A stretch of 53,505 nt of DNA, taken from positions 57,575 to 111,079 of the forward strand of contig JBBDIG010000038.1 of NCBI GenBank assembly GCA_040880525.1, read 5' to 3'. A program made the translations under genes and the position numbers. Below the pieces are notes generated by a model, which was not told where the DNA came from, ran no database searches, and saw only the letters and a list, made by a program, of their open reading frames with translations. Origin of the DNA: Bacteroidia bacterium. GTDB taxonomy: Bacteria; Bacteroidota; Bacteroidia; CAILMK01; JBBDIG01. Below, piece by piece: positions 44,678 to 53,422 of this stretch. How positions within the stretch are numbered: position 1 is the first letter of the stretch; the number at the start of each line of letters is the position of its first letter.

Positions 44678-45235
44678 TTGAAAAAAATACTGGCATCCAT
44701 TTTTTTAAAGTTCACAGGCTGGAAGGTGACTTTTCAGGCCACACCGGAGATGGCGCATTCCGTGATGGTGGCCGCTCCGCATACGTCAAACTGGGATTTT
44801 CCGCTGGCGCTTGCAGTATTTTGGTACAAAGGCCTCAATATTAAATATTTCATAAAATCAAATTATACGAACGGCCCTTTTGGCTGGTTTTTCAATTGGA
44901 CAGGCGCAATAGGTGTAAACAGAAACAAGAAGCAGAACCGGCTCACCGACTTCGCCATTGAATTAATGAAAGAACGGAAGAAGCTGGTGCTGTTGGTTCC
45001 TGCTGAAGGCAGCCGCAAGTGGGTGAAGAAATGGCGCTCAGGATTTTATCACATTGCCAGAGCTTCCGGCAGGCCCATCAGCCTGGGATACCTGGACTAT
45101 GGAAAGAAGGAAGCCGGAGTAATGGATGTATTTTATCCCACAGGAAATTTTGAAAAAGATATGCTTTACATCCAGGAATCATATCAAGGTATAAAAGCCA
45201 GGCATCCGGAAAACTACAATCCCCGGATATTTTAA
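44678..45235 (+). CDS. 1-acyl-glycerol-3-phosphate acyltransferase family protein (TTG start)
   Basis: The 185-residue product is a short PlsC-superfamily acyltransferase. The catalytic HX4D motif is HTSNWD (near residue 35-40). NRNKKQNRLTDFAIELM follows, then VPAEGSRKWVKKWRSGFYHIA, the FPEGTR-like acceptor motif. The gene opens with TTG, and no in-frame ATG lies upstream. The N-terminus KKILASIFLKFTGWKVTF is the usual one for the subgroup, so TTG is accepted. The acceptor lipid is unknown. It lies 69 bases after porQ, perhaps on the same transcript. Confidence 0.88.
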   Translation: MKKILASIFLKFTGWKVTFQATPEMAHSVMVAAPHTSNWDFPLALAVFWYKGLNIKYFIKSNYTNGPFGWFFNWTGAIGVNRNKKQNRLTDFAIELMKERKKLVLLVPAEGSRKWVKKWRSGFYHIARASGRPISLGYLDYGKKEAGVMDVFYPTGNFEKDMLYIQESYQGIKARHPENYNPRIF

Positions 45236-45283
45236 TGCTGAAACTGGATAAGGCTGGGCAGCTTTTCCAGGCCTCCTTGCTGG

Positions 45284-45715
45284 CTATAAGTAGCGTACCA
45301 TTTCCATCGCCATTTCCGGTTTTTGCAATGCTCTGAATCCAAATCTCTCATACAGCAAGTGTGCATCTTTGGTCATCAGCAACCATTTTCTCACATCTTC
45401 AAAATCAGGATAATTAAGTACGTATTGCATCAGCTTCCGGCCATATCCTTTCCCCCGGAACTCACTGAGCACAAAAACATCGGCCAGGTAAGCAATCGTA
45501 ACATAGTCCGTTACTACCCGCGCAAAACCAGCTTGCCTGCCATTTTCAAATATTCCGAAGCAAAGCGAGCTGTCCATTATCTTCTGTAATTGCTCCGGGG
45601 TTCTGCCCTTAGCCCAGTATGCTTCTCCGGATAAGTAGTTAAGGATCATATCAAAATCCATTTGCTCTTTGCCGGTGCTTATTCCATCGAAATATGAAGG
45701 GAGAGGTTTTTCCAT
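45284..45715 (-). CDS. GNAT-family N-acetyltransferase
   Basis: The 143-residue product has the GNAT fold. The acetyl-CoA binding motif VLSEFRGKGYGRKLMQYVL lies at about residues 82-100, preceded by TIAYLADVFV. The C-terminal part has LLMTKDAHLLYERFGFRAL, a segment typical of the small GNATs with a Tyr proton donor. The substrate is unknown. It is divergent from the lipoprotein gene at 45866, across a region with a nested dyad. Confidence 0.92.
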   Translation of the reverse strand: MEKPLPSYFDGISTGKEQMDFDMILNYLSGEAYWAKGRTPEQLQKIMDSSLCFGIFENGRQAGFARVVTDYVTIAYLADVFVLSEFRGKGYGRKLMQYVLNYPDFEDVRKWLLMTKDAHLLYERFGFRALQKPEMAMEMVRYL

Positions 45716-45770
45716 TTGTGTCGGCCGTCCGTAAAAACGTCTTTTTTTTTGAAAAAATGTAGCTGCCTGG

Positions 45771-45815
45771 CTTCAAAGTTAAATTCCTGTGATTTAACTT
45801 GCGCAAGGTTTGAAG
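45771..45815. promoter_or_regulatory. Nested inverted repeat in a divergent promoter region
   Basis: An inner dyad has arms AAGTTAAAT (45776-45784) and ATTTAACTT (45792-45800) around 7 bases. An outer pair, CTTCAAA (45771-45777) and TTTGAAG (45809-45815), encloses it. The position between divergent genes favours an operator or a structured leader. It is not followed by a T-tract. Confidence 0.45.
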
Positions 45816-45865
45816 AAAGAACCTGATTTTAATCTGTAAAATTTATCATTCAAAAATTAACAACT

Positions 45866-46651
45866 ATGAAAAAATTGATGCTTTACTGTTTGCCCCTCCT
45901 TATTGTTTTTGCCTCATGCAAAAAAGATAAAGATGGTGATGATTTACCGCAAATTCCTGAAACGGCCTGTTACATTACCAGTCAAAAAATAGTAGGTTCC
46001 TCTTATGATACCTATGAGTACGATGATGACGACAATCTTGTAACGATCAATCATGAAGGGCCAAGCGGATCTATAGGCCGCACTGAATACATCTGGGAAA
46101 ATGGCCAGAACGTGAAGATCTCCAGATACACTGCCGCAAATGATCTTGTTTATTTCTATGATATAAAATACACTGACGGGGAGGTTTCCAGCGCTGAGCG
46201 CAACGATTATATTCCACGGGACAGTCGTTTTGGCGTAACTGAAAAGGATACTATCGTAAGCGAAAACGGAAAGATCAAAGAATACTACACATACATCAAC
46301 TTTGGTACTGAATGGAGACTCCGGGATTATACCATTATCGATTATGACGCGAATGGAAACGGCATCAAGCGAACAAGATACGACAGCGGAGATATCATGA
46401 CTGGAATTACTGAGTTGGATGTGGATAATGCCAAAAAGAGCCCACAACGCTTTTTCGAAACAGCGCTTGTTGTGCCATCAAAAAATTTGGCTACTGAGGT
46501 CAGAACCTACGGCCCAATGGGAGGGCTTGAGACCACAACTATTGTTACGGTAGAAGAGGAAAATGAGCATAATTATCCTCTCGATATGACATCAAAACAA
46601 AAAGGAAGTTCCAGCGGTGCTCAGGTGCTTTATACTTACAACTGCAAGTAA
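45866..46651 (+). CDS. Predicted lipoprotein with YD-like repeats
   Basis: The 261-residue product has a lipoprotein signal (LLIVFASCKKDKDGDD, Cys near residue 18). The remainder is a run of short beta units of the form TYEYDDDDNLVTI, RTEYIWENGQNVKIS, DIKYTDGEVSSAE, DYTIIDYDANGNGIKRTRY. These resemble the DUF4595/RHS-YD type of repeats common in Bacteroidota lipoproteins. No enzymatic motif is seen. Surface binding or structural use is inferred. A strong terminator follows 26 bases after the stop. Confidence 0.85.
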   Translation: MKKLMLYCLPLLIVFASCKKDKDGDDLPQIPETACYITSQKIVGSSYDTYEYDDDDNLVTINHEGPSGSIGRTEYIWENGQNVKISRYTAANDLVYFYDIKYTDGEVSSAERNDYIPRDSRFGVTEKDTIVSENGKIKEYYTYINFGTEWRLRDYTIIDYDANGNGIKRTRYDSGDIMTGITELDVDNAKKSPQRFFETALVVPSKNLATEVRTYGPMGGLETTTIVTVEEENEHNYPLDMTSKQKGSSSGAQVLYTYNCK

Positions 46652-46676
46652 CCTTGCCTTTTCCAAACTTAAAAGG

Positions 46677-46713
46677 GGTGAACGAGAAATTAATTTCGTT
46701 CACCTTTTTTTTT
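46677..46713 (+). terminator. Rho-independent terminator after the YD-repeat lipoprotein gene
   Basis: The stem arms GGTGAACGA (46677-46685) and TCGTTCACC (46696-46704) are perfectly complementary. They enclose a 10-base loop and are followed by nine T residues (46705-46713). Confidence 0.92.
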
Positions 46714-46815
46714 GTTTAAATGGCTTTAACTTTTTCAATAGCTCACGAATTAATTGGTGGGTATTGAAGCGGAAACAACCAAGCAAAATGGTTTACGTTT
46801 ATATTCGACTTTCCT

Positions 46816-46831
46816 CACGGTTAGAACCGTG
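46816..46831. repeat. Short perfect palindrome (CACGGTT-AG-AACCGTG)
   Basis: A 7-bp dyad with a 2-base centre lies in the 240-base gap between convergent genes. It is not followed by a T-tract and could be a REP-like remnant. Confidence 0.5.
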
Positions 46832-46894
46832 CATTATAGGTTGTTATCAAAATGCGGATTGTTTTATTGATCACCGGTGGCGCTTCTAAAGCCA

Positions 46895-47476
46895 TTAAAA
46901 TATGATCCCGAAATTAAGTCGGAAAGGAGACTCATAAATTGAGGTAGAAGGTTTATAGAGCAGGTCCATCAGAAGCAATACTTCAATATGGCCGCGTCTC
47001 CCCAGACTTTGCCGGATGCCTCCCCCTAAAGGCAATGCAGGAGTCCATTTCCTTTCATACGATAATTTATTCTCATTATAGAATTCAGCATTTAATAATT
47101 CATACTCACCGTGGGCAATAAATTTCTCCAAAAAATAATACCGGGAAAATAAGCGTCCGCCATATACGGATGTTGAAATATTAAAATAATTACTTTTATA
47201 ATAAATATAAGTTCCACCCACACCGGCTGCAAAATTTGGCGTTAATCGAAGTCCCGTTAGCGGTGAAACATTGATATAGGTAACATTCCCAAAACTTGCA
47301 CCCCCGGTTCCCCCGAAAAATATTTTCTCCTTCACAAATTCCCAGGCTGTAGTCGTATCATCAGACTCAGCGGAAACCTCCCTATCCTGGTTGTCTTCAG
47401 CAGCAGGCCGTTCTTCCTGTGCAAACGTCAACATTGGACAGAGCACTAGGAAAGCTATTATTTGAATGTATTTCAT
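46895..47476 (-). CDS. Outer-membrane-like beta protein of unknown function
   Basis: The frame is open to 47611, but the ATG at 47476 starts a clean signal peptide (KYIQIIAFLVLCPMLTFAQE) and is chosen. The mature ~170 residues begin with an acidic segment (RPAAEDNQDREVSAESDDTT). Alternating strands follow (FFGGTGGASFGNVTYINVSPLTGLRLTPNFAAGVGGTYIYYKSNYF), ending SPFRLNFGIIF, an outer membrane barrel-like ending. This resembles small Bacteroidota barrel proteins. No specific family is recognised. Confidence 0.78.
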   Translation of the reverse strand: MKYIQIIAFLVLCPMLTFAQEERPAAEDNQDREVSAESDDTTTAWEFVKEKIFFGGTGGASFGNVTYINVSPLTGLRLTPNFAAGVGGTYIYYKSNYFNISTSVYGGRLFSRYYFLEKFIAHGEYELLNAEFYNENKLSYERKWTPALPLGGGIRQSLGRRGHIEVLLLMDLLYKPSTSIYESPFRLNFGIIF

Positions 47477-47827
47477 TTTGCCGGAATATTTATTCATTGC
47501 TTGTTCAAATTGGCAAACCGTCTGCCAATCTATTGCACACACTGCCGGGAAACAGACGATAGGCAGAACCTTGAAAATCAGCTTAAAAAGAAAGGCTCTT
47601 ACTTTACTCATCGGCCCGATCCTGCATTATATGTCATTCTTACCGCTTATTCTTCAACATGCGGCCACAATTGCTCGTAGGCTATAAGCGTTGCCACAAT
47701 TTCCTGACGTATTCAGATGATTAGTGACAGATTTACAACCGATATGCAATGCTTTTGGTTGGTGAATAAATTGATAGCAAAGGTTATAAATTACAGTGTT
47801 TTAGAATTGAACAATTAAAAGACAATC
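47477..47827. other. Divergent intergenic region upstream of clpB
   Basis: There are 351 bases between the barrel-like protein start and clpB. A dyad TTGGCA-N7-TGCCAA (47510-47528) lies 34-52 bases upstream of the minus-strand gene and may be its operator. No CIRCE element or clear heat-shock promoter is visible before clpB. The middle portion (about 47600-47720) has codon-like stretches on both strands but no convincing gene. Confidence 0.45.
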
Positions 47828-50440
47828 ATGAACTTCAATAATTTCACAATAAAGGCCCAGGAAGCCGTGCAGAAAGCACAGGAAATCGTACTTGGAAATC
47901 AACAACAAGCCATCGAACCAGCACATATCTTAAAGGGGATGCTCATGGAAGACGAGAACGTGGTCGGCCATCTGCTAAAGAAACTCAACGTGAACGTGCA
48001 GCGCGTGACACAGGTGCTGGATCAAATGATCAACAAATTCCCCAAAGTATCAGGTGGGCAGGCCTATCTTTCTTCGTCTTCTAATAATGCGTTGCAAAAG
48101 GCGCTTTCATACTTAAAGGAGTTTGGGGACGAATACGTCTCCGTAGAACATATACTGCTGGGGCTGCTCAATGCAGGCGACCAGGTAGCCCAACTGCTGA
48201 AGGACAGCGGGGTAACAGAGAAAGAACTAAAGCTGGCCATAGAGCAGTTGCGCGGAGGCAGTAAGGTAACTGACCCCAATGCGGAGGCCAAGTACAATGC
48301 CTTGGACAAATACGCAAAGAACCTGAACGAGCTTGCCCGCTCCGGTAAGCTTGACCCCGTAATTGGCCGCGATGAGGAAATCAGGCGCGTCATCCACATC
48401 CTGAGCCGCAGGACCAAGAACAATCCAATCCTGATTGGTGAGCCGGGTGTGGGCAAAACGGCCATTGCCGAGGGAATTGCCTACCGCATGGTAAATGGCG
48501 ATGTACCCGAAACCCTGAAGACCAAAACGATTTTCAGCCTGGACATGGGCGCACTGATAGCCGGGGCCAAATACAAAGGCGAATTTGAGGAAAGGCTAAA
48601 AGCCGTGGTAAAAGAGGTGATAGGCAGCAACGGCCAGATTGTTCTTTTTATAGATGAAATCCATACGCTGGTGGGGGCAGGAGCCTCAGAAGGTGCGATG
48701 GATGCTGCCAATATTCTGAAACCCGCCCTGGCGCGTGGCGAATTGCGGGCAGTAGGAGCCACTACATTAAATGAGTACCAAAAGTATTTTGAAAAGGACA
48801 AGGCGTTGGAAAGGCGCTTTCAGAAGGTAATTATTGATGAGCCGGATGTAGAAGATGCCATATCTATTCTTCGCGGACTGAAAGAGCGCTACGAAACCTA
48901 CCATAAGGTGCGCATCAAGGACGAAGCAATTATTGCTGCGGTAGAGCTTTCGCAGCGATACATCAACGACCGCTTTTTGCCAGACAAGGCCATTGACCTG
49001 ATTGACGAATCTGCCGCCAAAATCCGCATTGAGATTGACAGCCTCCCTGAAGAGCTGGACGAAATGGAGCGTAAAATCCGCCAGCTCGAAATAGAGCGTG
49101 AAGCCATAAAACGTGAGAAGGACGAAGCCAAACTGGAAAAGCTGAACCGTGAACTGGCCGAATTGAACGACAAGCGCTCTGAGATAAAATCGCGCTGGCA
49201 GGAGGAGAAAGAGGTGGTGGACAACATTCAGCAGGCCAAGCAGGATATAGAAAATTACAGGCTGCAGGCTGAACAGGCTGAACGCAGCGGGGAATATGAG
49301 AAAGTTGCAGAATTGCGCTACGGAAAAATTAAGGAATCGGAAGCGAGATTGCAGGAATTACAAAAACAGCTTTCAGAAGAACAGAAGGAAAATCCGCTGA
49401 TAAAGGAAGAAGTTGATGCAGAAGATATTGCCGCCATCGTATCGCGGTGGACGGGCATTCCCGTGACACGGATGCTGGAGAGCGAGCGCGAAAAACTGCT
49501 GAAGATGGAGGAAGTGCTGCACAACCGGGTCATCGGCCAGGAAGAGGCGATCACCGCCATTGCTGATTCAGTGAGGCGCAACCGTGCCGGCCTCAGCGAT
49601 CCCAACAAGCCCATCGGCTCGTTTATTTTTCTCGGCCCCACAGGTGTTGGAAAAACGGAACTGGCAAAATCGCTCGCCTGGTTCCTCTTTAATGACGATA
49701 GCATGATGACCCGCATTGACATGAGCGAATACCAGGAGCGCCACGCTGTATCGCGCCTCATCGGTGCGCCTCCAGGATACATTGGCTATGAGGAAGGCGG
49801 CCAGCTCACCGAGGCCGTGCGCAGAAAACCCTACTCCGTGGTGCTGCTTGACGAGATCGAAAAGGCGCATCCTGACGTGTTCAACATCCTGTTACAAGTG
49901 CTGGACGATGGCCGGCTTACCGACAACAAAGGCCGGATGGTAAACTTCAAGAATACCATCATCATCATGACCAGCAATCTTGGTAGCCATATCATTCAGG
50001 AGAACTTCTCCAAAGCGCAAAGCGATGGGAATGAATTCGGCACCTACGAAACCACCAAAGTGGAAGTCTTTGGCCTGCTGAAAAAGACCATACGCCCGGA
50101 ATTCCTGAACCGGATTGACGACATCATCATGTTTACCCCGCTAAGGAAAGAAGATGTGAAGCAGATCGTAAGCCTGCAATTCCACAACGTGCAGGAGATG
50201 ATGAAGAAAAACGGAATAGACATGGAAATAACGCCCGAAGCCGTAGATGCCCTGGCCAACCTCGGCTACGAACCCGAATTCGGTGCGCGCCCCCTCAAAC
50301 GCCTCATGCAGCGCGAAATCCTCAACGACCTCTCCAAGCGCATCCTCTCCGGCAACATCAGCCGCGAAGGCAAAATCATCGTGGACTACATGGGTGGGAA
50401 TATTGTGTTTCGGCAGCCGGAGGAGGTTGCTTCTTCTTAA
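47828..50440 (+). CDS. clpB: Disaggregase ClpB
   Basis: ClpB is the cytoplasmic Hsp100 ring that, with DnaK, extracts polypeptides from aggregates. The 870-residue product has the N-terminal Clp repeat domain (residues 1-145) and a first AAA+ domain with [18 protein letters not shown] and [13 protein letters not shown] long coiled-coil M-domain (about 400-525, [21 protein letters not shown]) marks ClpB against ClpA/ClpC. The second AAA+ domain has [15 protein letters not shown] and [23 protein letters not shown], and the C-terminus has [14 protein letters not shown]. The length is standard. A terminator-like hairpin follows its stop. Confidence 0.97.
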   Translation: MNFNNFTIKAQEAVQKAQEIVLGNQQQAIEPAHILKGMLMEDENVVGHLLKKLNVNVQRVTQVLDQMINKFPKVSGGQAYLSSSSNNALQKALSYLKEFGDEYVSVEHILLGLLNAGDQVAQLLKDSGVTEKELKLAIEQLRGGSKVTDPNAEAKYNALDKYAKNLNELARSGKLDPVIGRDEEIRRVIHILSRRTKNNPILIGEPGVGKTAIAEGIAYRMVNGDVPETLKTKTIFSLDMGALIAGAKYKGEFEERLKAVVKEVIGSNGQIVLFIDEIHTLVGAGASEGAMDAANILKPALARGELRAVGATTLNEYQKYFEKDKALERRFQKVIIDEPDVEDAISILRGLKERYETYHKVRIKDEAIIAAVELSQRYINDRFLPDKAIDLIDESAAKIRIEIDSLPEELDEMERKIRQLEIEREAIKREKDEAKLEKLNRELAELNDKRSEIKSRWQEEKEVVDNIQQAKQDIENYRLQAEQAERSGEYEKVAELRYGKIKESEARLQELQKQLSEEQKENPLIKEEVDAEDIAAIVSRWTGIPVTRMLESEREKLLKMEEVLHNRVIGQEEAITAIADSVRRNRAGLSDPNKPIGSFIFLGPTGVGKTELAKSLAWFLFNDDSMMTRIDMSEYQERHAVSRLIGAPPGYIGYEEGGQLTEAVRRKPYSVVLLDEIEKAHPDVFNILLQVLDDGRLTDNKGRMVNFKNTIIIMTSNLGSHIIQENFSKAQSDGNEFGTYETTKVEVFGLLKKTIRPEFLNRIDDIIMFTPLRKEDVKQIVSLQFHNVQEMMKKNGIDMEITPEAVDALANLGYEPEFGARPLKRLMQREILNDLSKRILSGNISREGKIIVDYMGGNIVFRQPEEVASS

Positions 50441-50475
50441 TGTTGAATTTTAAGTTTTAAGTTTTGAGTAGAAAA

Positions 50476-50507
50476 CGGTGCTGCGGGGGTGGTGCCGCTT
50501 TTTTTTT
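50476..50507 (+). terminator. Probable rho-independent terminator of clpB
   Basis: CGGTGC (50476-50481) pairs with GTGCCG (50492-50497) using two G-T wobbles, over a G-rich loop, followed by C and nine T (50499-50507). Its presence argues against reading the next gene from 50464. Confidence 0.6.
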
Positions 50508-50544
50508 AGTTAACTCAACCTTAGTTTGCAGCCCTATAAGCGAA

Positions 50545-52164
50545 ATGCTGAAAGAAACTATATTTGCTTCCGACACCACATATTCAAAATTACCCTTGAA
50601 CTGCACATTTGATAACTGCTCACTGGAGGTTTATAACACTGAAGAAAAGAAGTGTCTCTTTCATGCCCAGGATAAGATGGGTTTATCTTTGGAAGATTTT
50701 AATAAGAATTTTAATCATTTTCTTCATTTTTCCAATAATTGCCAGGGATTCATATTTCATTATCCGCTAAAGATTGATTACAATGAAAATACCTTTGGCT
50801 ACGTAAACTTTACTGATTGTGTTTTTAATGAGGATGTTTTACTTAAAAATTTCAGTATTGAAGGCGAATGGGATTTTTCTTATTCTCATTTTAAAGGACA
50901 TTTTTCACTTATAAAAGTAACTCTTACTGCTGCCTATGCCAATTTGAGGCTAACAGGAATAATTGTGGATAAAAACCTAAGCCTTAGCCAGATTGTAATA
51001 CCTGAGAATGCGGCTTCTTGTATCTATTGCTTCTACATGTCGGTTAGGGGAGAATTAGCGTTAGTTGGCATGAAACAAACAAGAACAGGTGTGATAGTCG
51101 TAGATGGCTGCACGATCAATAAATTTAGAATTGAAGGGAATGCCTTAAGGGGGTTAAATATTCGGAATTCGAAGATTGAGACTGAATTCAAAATAAACGG
51201 CTCTCAGCTATCCGGTTCTAAAATCACCAATATATCACTAGAGAAGAGTGCAGAGTTTATTATTAAAGATGTAAAACCACTTGAAAGCACCAATTTTGAA
51301 AATCATACTATATTGATTGAAAACATAGTGTTTAATCCCTATAAAACATTATTTAAGAATTTTATGTACTCGTATGATAACAAAGATCCAGTGTTGCAAT
51401 TTAAATATTGTGATCTAAGCAGTTCTTATTTTGAGAGGTGTGATTTTACTAATATTTTACTTTTTTCTAGTAAATTTGAACATGCGATTTTTTTGGATAG
51501 CACATGGGGTAAAATTAGAAGGAGTGTGTTACAAAGCATCAAAATGGTTCAGCAAGACCATTATATGTGTGAACACATTAAGAAATTAGAAGAAGACCAG
51601 AAAGTAAAGGTTAGTGGCGAGGAGATCGCAAACATGTACAGCCAGCTCAAGGCTTCTTATGATAGCAGTAAAAAATTTGATCAAGCGGGAGCTTTTTATC
51701 TCCATGAAATGGAACTAAAAAGAGCGATAAATAAACGCAGGAAGAAAATTGGATCTTATATTATCCAGTCGATAATTTGGTACTTTTCCGGGTATAGTCA
51801 AAAGCCGTTTAGGAGTTTAGGATGGGCACTCTTCATTTTTGTTGCTTTTACAATCTATAATTTTCTGGGTGGGTTAAAGATATTTACCCAATCTAATTAT
51901 TTGATTAAGTCAGTTAACTATGATCTTGCATGGTCGTTAGATTTTTTCAGTTCAACCCAGTTTTATGAGGATTTTGCACAATCGCTATCTTTTAGTTTTA
52001 TAAAAATCCTTCCTTTCAATTACTATCGTCAATATGAATTACTGGTCGTGCCAGATGGAGCTCCTAACATTAACCTAGTCATTGGGGTTGTTTATTCATT
52101 TATTGTTTTGGCTCTTATTGCCTCTACCATTATAGGAATTAGAAGAATGGTAAAACGATTTTAA
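50545..52164 (+). CDS. Pentapeptide-type solenoid with C-terminal two-helix membrane domain
   Basis: The ~539-residue product is taken from the ATG at 50545, because the longer frame from 50464 crosses the clpB terminator. Residues 60-330 show pentapeptide-like strands (NFTDCVFNEDVLLKNFSIEG, YCDLSSSYFERCDFTNILLFSSKFEHAIF). A conserved-looking helical link follows (IANMYSQLKASYDSSKKFDQAGAFYLHEMELKR), a motif seen in bacterial pentapeptide/ion-channel fusions. Two membrane helices complete it (LGWALFIFVAFTIYNFLGG and VIGVVYSFIVLALIASTIIG). The loop between them (SLSFSFIKILPFNYYRQY) lacks the TxGYG-type potassium filter. The gene is clearly more AT-rich than clpB, which suggests acquisition. The function is unknown, and an ion-channel-like or signalling role is inference. 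Confidence 0.85.
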   Translation: MLKETIFASDTTYSKLPLNCTFDNCSLEVYNTEEKKCLFHAQDKMGLSLEDFNKNFNHFLHFSNNCQGFIFHYPLKIDYNENTFGYVNFTDCVFNEDVLLKNFSIEGEWDFSYSHFKGHFSLIKVTLTAAYANLRLTGIIVDKNLSLSQIVIPENAASCIYCFYMSVRGELALVGMKQTRTGVIVVDGCTINKFRIEGNALRGLNIRNSKIETEFKINGSQLSGSKITNISLEKSAEFIIKDVKPLESTNFENHTILIENIVFNPYKTLFKNFMYSYDNKDPVLQFKYCDLSSSYFERCDFTNILLFSSKFEHAIFLDSTWGKIRRSVLQSIKMVQQDHYMCEHIKKLEEDQKVKVSGEEIANMYSQLKASYDSSKKFDQAGAFYLHEMELKRAINKRRKKIGSYIIQSIIWYFSGYSQKPFRSLGWALFIFVAFTIYNFLGGLKIFTQSNYLIKSVNYDLAWSLDFFSSTQFYEDFAQSLSFSFIKILPFNYYRQYELLVVPDGAPNINLVIGVVYSFIVLALIASTIIGIRRMVKRF

Positions 52165-52247
52165 AAGACTTTTAAATTATTTTTATTAGATTTGCTCGTA
52201 TGGAATGAAAATCCAAGTTTTATACTCTATAACTAATAATCTTCCTT

Positions 52248-52751
52248 ATGCTAACAGATGTTTTGACCTATGATTTAGATGTCGTCTTTTGCGGCACTGC
52301 AAAAGGAGAGGCTTCTGCCCGTTTGGGGTATTACTATGCTGGCCCAGGAAATAAATTCTATGGCATACTTCACCAAGTCGGCTTCACCCCTGATCGACTC
52401 CTGCCAAAGGATTGCTATGGAATCAATCAATATAGAATTGGATTAACTGATTTGGTCCACACGGAATTCGGCAATGACAATCAAATAAAAAATGAGAGTT
52501 ATGATGTAGACGGATTTCTTGAAAAAATGAAAAAATATCAACCTAGTTTTATAGCTTTTAATAGTAAGAAAGGTGCCTCATTTGTACTTGGATATAAAGG
52601 AGTTACGGGTTTGGTAGAATATGGGTTGCAGGACAAAATGATTGGAGGGTCCAAATTATATGTGCTTCCTTCAACATCTGGTTCAGCCCGTAGATATTGG
52701 GATGATAAGTATTGGTATGAACTAAAATCTTTATTAGCTTCTAATAAATAA
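52248..52751 (+). CDS. Mug/TDG-like (mismatch-specific) uracil-DNA glycosylase family protein
   Basis: The 167-residue product aligns from memory along the whole of E. coli Mug: DVVFCGTAKGEASARLGYYYAGPGNKFYGILHQVGFTPDRLLP, then GINQYRIGLTDLV, the central KYQPSFIAFNSKKGASF, and VLPSTSGSARRYW. The Mug catalytic motif GINPG reads GTAKG here, so the catalytic Asn position is Ala, and the NPSG motif reads STSG. This is the pattern of a recognised subgroup of the superfamily. It would excise damaged or mispaired bases, but the specificity is unknown. It is AT-rich like the preceding gene and 83 bases downstream of it. Confidence 0.85.
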   Translation: MLTDVLTYDLDVVFCGTAKGEASARLGYYYAGPGNKFYGILHQVGFTPDRLLPKDCYGINQYRIGLTDLVHTEFGNDNQIKNESYDVDGFLEKMKKYQPSFIAFNSKKGASFVLGYKGVTGLVEYGLQDKMIGGSKLYVLPSTSGSARRYWDDKYWYELKSLLASNK

Positions 52752-52765
52752 GTAAAACCTCCCGC

Positions 52766-52800
52766 TGGCGCGCGTTTAGCGATAGCGTAACGCGTGTCCT
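52766..52800. repeat. REP-like imperfect hairpin beside the transposase remnant (copy A)
   Basis: Begins TGGCGCG and ends CGTGTCCT, with complementary CGCGCGTT/AACGCGTG arms. The ends resemble those of the hairpins at 52822-52845 and 53423-53446. Confidence 0.6.
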
Positions 52801-52821
52801 TCCCGTTCCTCAACCTCCATC

Positions 52822-52845
52822 TGGCGCGAACATCAGCTCGTGCCT
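52822..52845 (+). repeat. REP-like imperfect hairpin (copy B)
   Basis: TGGCGCGA and CTCGTGCC can pair with one mismatch. Twenty-one of 24 positions equal the complement of the copy at 53423-53446, so the two face each other across the transposase remnant. Confidence 0.75.
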
Positions 52846-52854
52846 AACGCCCGC

Positions 52855-53362
52855 TTAGGCAATTAGCTTAACACCTGCCAGCAGCCCCTTCCCTCCGCTA
52901 TAGTCCAATGCACTGCTGTATAACCAATGATGCGGCTCAGCCACCAACCCTGCCTTCACAGGGTTTACATGAATGTAATCAAGCTTTTGCTGTATCATTT
53001 CATTGGTGCTCAATTCAATTGGGTTATTGTGTTGCTGCCAAAATTGAAAGCCTTTGTTGTGCTTGTTCTTTTTTTCAGCCCTTTCCATCATCCAAAGCAT
53101 CCATTCCCTGCGGCTTTCCTGCGGGTGCATTTGGATCAGTTCCCTCAGCTTGGTGGCAGTGTGCCTTTTCATATCCCGCAGGATATTTTGGGTATGAGAC
53201 CTCCAAGGTTTTCAAAACCTTGGAGGTCTGGGTAAAGTAGCACCAGCTATCCATTAGCAGTTCTTTGTACTCGTCCTTTATGAATACACCTAGCCAGTTC
53301 AACACGGTAAAACTGATGAAGTGCAATCCTTCCTGGTTATGGAACTTATATTTTCTGCTCAT
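52855..53362 (-). pseudogene. Broken REP-associated tyrosine transposase (RAYT, Y1_Tnp family)
   Basis: The N-terminal part (ATG 53362: SRKYKFHNQEGLHFISFTVLNWLGVF ... LLMDSWCYFTQ) and the C-terminal part (QNILRDMKRHTATKLRELIQ, PQESRREWMLWMMERA, FQFWQQHNNPIEL, KLDYIHVNPVKAGLV...HHWLYSSALDYSGGKG) are in different frames. They meet at a 31-bp palindrome (53198-53228). Intact relatives, as I recall them, carry about 30 residues there that include the HUH metal-binding motif (NHVH-type), which is absent. The DYIH Tyr thought to be catalytic remains. The copy cannot be an active transposase. Flanking inverted hairpins make this a decayed REPtron. Confidence 0.85.
53198..53228. repeat. Perfect 15-bp-arm palindrome inside the RAYT remnant
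   Basis: GACCTCCAAGGTTTT and its exact complement are separated by one base. It has the same CTCCAAGG core as 2197-2229. It occupies the place of the missing central segment of the transposase and throws the two halves out of frame. Confidence 0.92.
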
Positions 53363-53422
53363 GGATGAAAGGTATTGATTTAGCGGTTACTTTGAATGGG
53401 TGCTGTACCAATCAGGCGTGGA

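Noticed and set aside
46617-46889. 90-codon plus-strand frame
   Set aside because: It begins in the 3' end of the lipoprotein gene in another frame and crosses a strong terminator.
47477-47611. N-terminal extension of the barrel-like protein
   Set aside because: The ATG at 47476 begins a clean signal peptide. The extension has no homologous look and would bury the signal.
50464-50544. Upstream extension of the pentapeptide protein (28 extra residues)
   Set aside because: The extension overlaps the probable clpB terminator, and its translation (MSRKRCCGGGAAFF) looks non-coding. The ATG at 50545 is preferred.
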